Part shown: piece after piece, positions 5,994 through 7,562 of the stretch
Layout of the letters: every line of letters starts with the position of its first letter
Position numbering within the stretch: the stretch's first letter is position 1
Assembly: GCA_031254995.1 (NCBI GenBank)
Contig: JAIRTJ010000185.1
Location: 1 to 7,562 of the forward strand
Source of the DNA: Eubacteriales Family XIII. Incertae Sedis bacterium
GTDB taxonomy: Bacteria > Bacillota > Clostridia > Peptostreptococcales > Anaerovoracaceae
Length of the DNA stretch: 7,562 bases
Reading direction: 5' to 3'
Made by a program: the position numbers and the translations under genes
Notes under the pieces: model-generated
The model's input: the letters and a program-made list of their open reading frames with translations, nothing else
Told to the model about the DNA's origin: nothing
Database searches by the model: none

Positions 5994-7250
5994 CTATCGC
6001 AACCGTTTCGGATCGACGAATTCCGACGTATCGAATTTGAAGAATTCCGGCAAACCGCCCCGCATCTTTTCCGTCGCATCGCCGCGAACCAAAGGCGTCA
6101 GATAGCGAACCATCTCTTCCGTCACATCGACGCCGTCCTTCGATATCCATTCGATCGGTATTTTTTTCTCCTTGTTCGCAATGCCGCTCAACGGCGATGC
6201 GGCGTAACTCGTAAGATATGGTTCGTCCGAGGCTCGTCGGATGGTGATCATCACGTCTGTGACGCCTTGAAGCGCCGCCTCCACCGCGCGATACCCGCAC
6301 TCGTATGATTCTCTCAAATCCGTATCGCTCGCCATATGCGCCGCCGCGCGTTGCAGCGTGCTGAATTGAATCGCGCGAGTCTTCAGCTTCTCGATCTTGA
6401 TGCGCTCTTTTATCATCGTTTCCAAGGTCGAAGCAACGCCGCCCAGCGTCTTGTGTCCAAACATATCCTCGGCCGCGCCGGTATCCGCGAGATAGGAACC
6501 GTCGGCCAAACGAATGCCCTCTGAAACCGCGATGACGATCTGTCGCTCGCTCTCGAGCAGTTGCCGCGTTCGCGCGATGAAATCCTCGGGATCGAATATG
6601 ACCTCGGGCAGATAGATCAGGTGCGGCGCTTTTATCCCGCTGCGTCTCGCCAAAACGGAGGCCGCTGTGAGCCAGCCGGCGTTCCTGCCCATGATCTCGA
6701 CGACGGTGACGGCGGGGATGGGATAGACGATCGTATCCAAGTACACCTCGGCGACGCTCGCGGCCACATACCGCGCCGCGCTTCCGAAGCCCGGCGTGTG
6801 GTCGGTTTCCACCAAATCGTTATCTATGGTCTTTGGTATGCCCACGGCCACAATGTCCTCGCCCCGCTTTTTGAAGAAGGCGGCAAGACGCGAAACGGTG
6901 TCCATCGAATCATTTCCGCCGTTATAGAAAAAATAGCCGACGTTGTATTCCTTAAGGATGTTGAGAACTTTTTCGTAGATCTCCTCGCTGTCCCGGGGCA
7001 ACTTGTAACGCGAGCTGCCCAACGCCTGCGCGGGCGTATGAACCAAAAGCTCGAAATCGTCTGTCGTGCGCATCTGCGCGGAGACGTCGATTATCTTCTT
7101 TTCCAAGAATCCCTGCATCCCGTTGATCGCGCCAAGCACGCGATCGATCTTGTCGTCCGCCATCGCTCGCGCGACCGCGCCCGCGACGGACGCATTGATC
7201 GCGGACGAGGGCCCGCCGCTCTGTGCGATAATCATGTTTTTCCCGGCCAT
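5994..7250 (-). CDS. pfp: 6-phosphofructokinase, probably pyrophosphate-dependent
   Basis: The enzyme phosphorylates fructose 6-phosphate to fructose 1,6-bisphosphate in glycolysis; PPi-using forms are reversible and spare ATP. The 418-residue protein has SGGPSSAIN (11-19), GGNDS (111-115), PKTIDND (139-145, with catalytic Asp in TIDND), GFGSA (154-158) and the substrate-binding MGRNAGWL (187-194). By known family rules, Asp at the fourth position of GGNDS and Lys before TIDND mark PPi-type enzymes, where ATP enzymes have Gly at both. Asn replaces the usual first Asp of GGDDS/GGDGS. It is much longer than the roughly 320-residue ATP-PFK of Bacillus or E. coli. The ATG at 7250 follows GGAGGT directly; the frame extends upstream to 7343 but lacks family similarity there. 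It converges on glucokinase with a 12-base gap. Family certain; donor inferred from signature residues. Confidence 0.92.
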   Translation of the reverse strand: MAGKNMIIAQSGGPSSAINASVAGAVARAMADDKIDRVLGAINGMQGFLEKKIIDVSAQMRTTDDFELLVHTPAQALGSSRYKLPRDSEEIYEKVLNILKEYNVGYFFYNGGNDSMDTVSRLAAFFKKRGEDIVAVGIPKTIDNDLVETDHTPGFGSAARYVAASVAEVYLDTIVYPIPAVTVVEIMGRNAGWLTAASVLARRSGIKAPHLIYLPEVIFDPEDFIARTRQLLESERQIVIAVSEGIRLADGSYLADTGAAEDMFGHKTLGGVASTLETMIKERIKIEKLKTRAIQFSTLQRAAAHMASDTDLRESYECGYRAVEAALQGVTDVMITIRRASDEPYLTSYAASPLSGIANKEKKIPIEWISKDGVDVTEEMVRYLTPLVRGDATEKMRGGLPEFFKFDTSEFVDPKRLR

Positions 7251-7270
7251 TTTTACCTCCGTTTTCTCAG

Positions 7271-7298
7271 GGGAACGCCGGTTTCGTCCCGCGCTCCC
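7271..7298 (-). other. Leader hairpin just ahead of the phosphofructokinase ribosome-binding site
   Basis: On the minus strand GGGAGCGC (7298-7291) pairs with GCGTTCCC (7278-7271) over 8 bp with one G-U, closing a 12-base loop. It ends about 10 bases before GGAGGT. It could stabilise the mRNA 5' end or tune initiation. It matches no riboswitch class that I recognise. Confidence 0.4.
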
Positions 7299-7393
7299 GC
7301 ATACATCACCAAGGCGAATCCGCATTTGCGAAAAGCGCCTCAAGCAGTTTCAATTCAATGGCGCGACTGCATAGATCGGTCATCGCCTCGAAA

Positions 7394-7422
7394 ATTATAT
7401 CAAAAAAAATCCCCGACCACAA
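7394..7422 (-). promoter_or_regulatory. Phosphofructokinase promoter (extended -10)
   Basis: On the minus strand TATAAT (7399-7394) is preceded by TGA, forming an extended -10 (TGnTATAAT). TTGTGG (7422-7417) lies 17 bases upstream as a partial -35, and the spacer contains a run of eight T. Transcription would start near 7387, leaving a leader of about 137 bases before the ATG. Confidence 0.7.
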
Positions 7423-7459
7423 ATCGAAAATGCAACTTTTGCGACGCAAGCCGCTATCC

Positions 7460-7511
7460 CCTCTGTTTGCGACAAAAAAAGGCGAGACCTCCGCCGCATA
7501 AACGACAGAGG
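7460..7511. repeat. 7-bp inverted repeat enclosing the possible terminator
   Basis: CCTCTGT (7460-7466) and ACAGAGG (7505-7511) are exact inverted copies 38 bases apart, with the 4-bp hairpin and T run between them. They could extend the RNA structure. A chance match of this length over such a gap is not rare. Confidence 0.35.
7474..7495 (-). terminator. Possible terminator of an upstream minus-strand gene
   Basis: On the minus strand GGCG (7495-7492), a 7-base loop and CGCC (7484-7481) are followed directly by seven T. The stem is only 4 bp but all G-C. No gene is visible in 7423-7562, so it would end a transcript entering from beyond the right edge. The short stem keeps confidence low. Confidence 0.35.
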
Positions 7512-7541
7512 ACTCAAAGAACCGGCGACGACCTGCTTTCC

Positions 7542-7555
7542 CGGGCGGTCGCCCG
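7542..7555. repeat. GC-rich inverted repeat at the right edge
   Basis: CGGGCG (7542-7547) and CGCCCG (7550-7555) are exact inverted copies separated by GT. No T run follows on the minus strand, so it is not a standard terminator. The window ends seven bases later, so the context is unknown. Confidence 0.45.
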
Positions 7556-7562
7556 CCAAGTA

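Noticed and set aside
7251..7343. A 31-residue extension of the phosphofructokinase.
   Set aside because: The ATG at 7250 has an excellent GGAGGT and begins the conserved nucleotide-binding fold; the extension is Arg-rich leader sequence.
7306..7383. A 25-codon leader peptide in the phosphofructokinase 5' region.
   Set aside because: Its ATG would lie about four bases after the inferred transcription start, with a badly spaced GAGG and no regulatory codon run.

Overview
This window reads as chromosomal core-genome sequence from a bacterium, most likely a member of the Bacillota (Clostridia-like). The grounds are a pstSCAB phosphate transporter preceded by PhoP-box-like TTAACA repeats, a 321-residue glucokinase of the ROK family with the size of Bacillus GlcK, a pyrophosphate-type phosphofructokinase of the kind common in anaerobic clostridia, purine-rich Shine-Dalgarno sites, and vegetative promoters close to TTGACA/TATAAT. 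The coding sequence is fairly GC-rich and several intergenic stretches are strikingly AT-rich. No phage gene, transposase, CRISPR array or defence gene is visible. The species cannot be named from this sequence.

Layout, left to right. (1) 9-3461, minus strand: the high-affinity phosphate ABC transporter, transcribed pstS, pstC, pstA, pstB. pstC/pstA overlap by 4 bases and pstA/pstB by 11, so the last three genes look translationally coupled. A phoU gene would be expected just beyond the left edge but is not in view. A candidate Pho box lies upstream of pstS at 3543-3582. (2) 3616-4377, minus: a membrane-anchored SanA/YdcF (DUF218) family protein. (3) 4500-4673, plus: a complete single tRNA-Glu(CUC) transcription unit with a consensus promoter, an encoded CCA and a strong intrinsic terminator. 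(4) 4674-5015: a repeat-rich, AT-rich control region with palindromes, tandem repeats, a cre-like site and candidate promoters. (5) 5016-5981, plus: glucokinase. (6) 5994-7250, minus: PPi-type phosphofructokinase, convergent with glucokinase and only 12 bases from it. (7) 7251-7562: the phosphofructokinase promoter and leader, then a probable terminator and inverted repeats belonging to an upstream gene outside the window.

Functionally there are two modules. PstS captures phosphate outside the membrane, PstC/PstA form the channel and PstB hydrolyses ATP to drive import, probably under phosphate-starvation control. Glucokinase makes glucose 6-phosphate, and two steps later the phosphofructokinase commits fructose 6-phosphate to glycolysis, probably using pyrophosphate rather than ATP. 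The gene content is ordinary. The less ordinary material is non-coding: the layered control region in front of glucokinase and the tail-to-tail, terminator-less arrangement of the two glycolytic genes. I found no convincing undescribed system.
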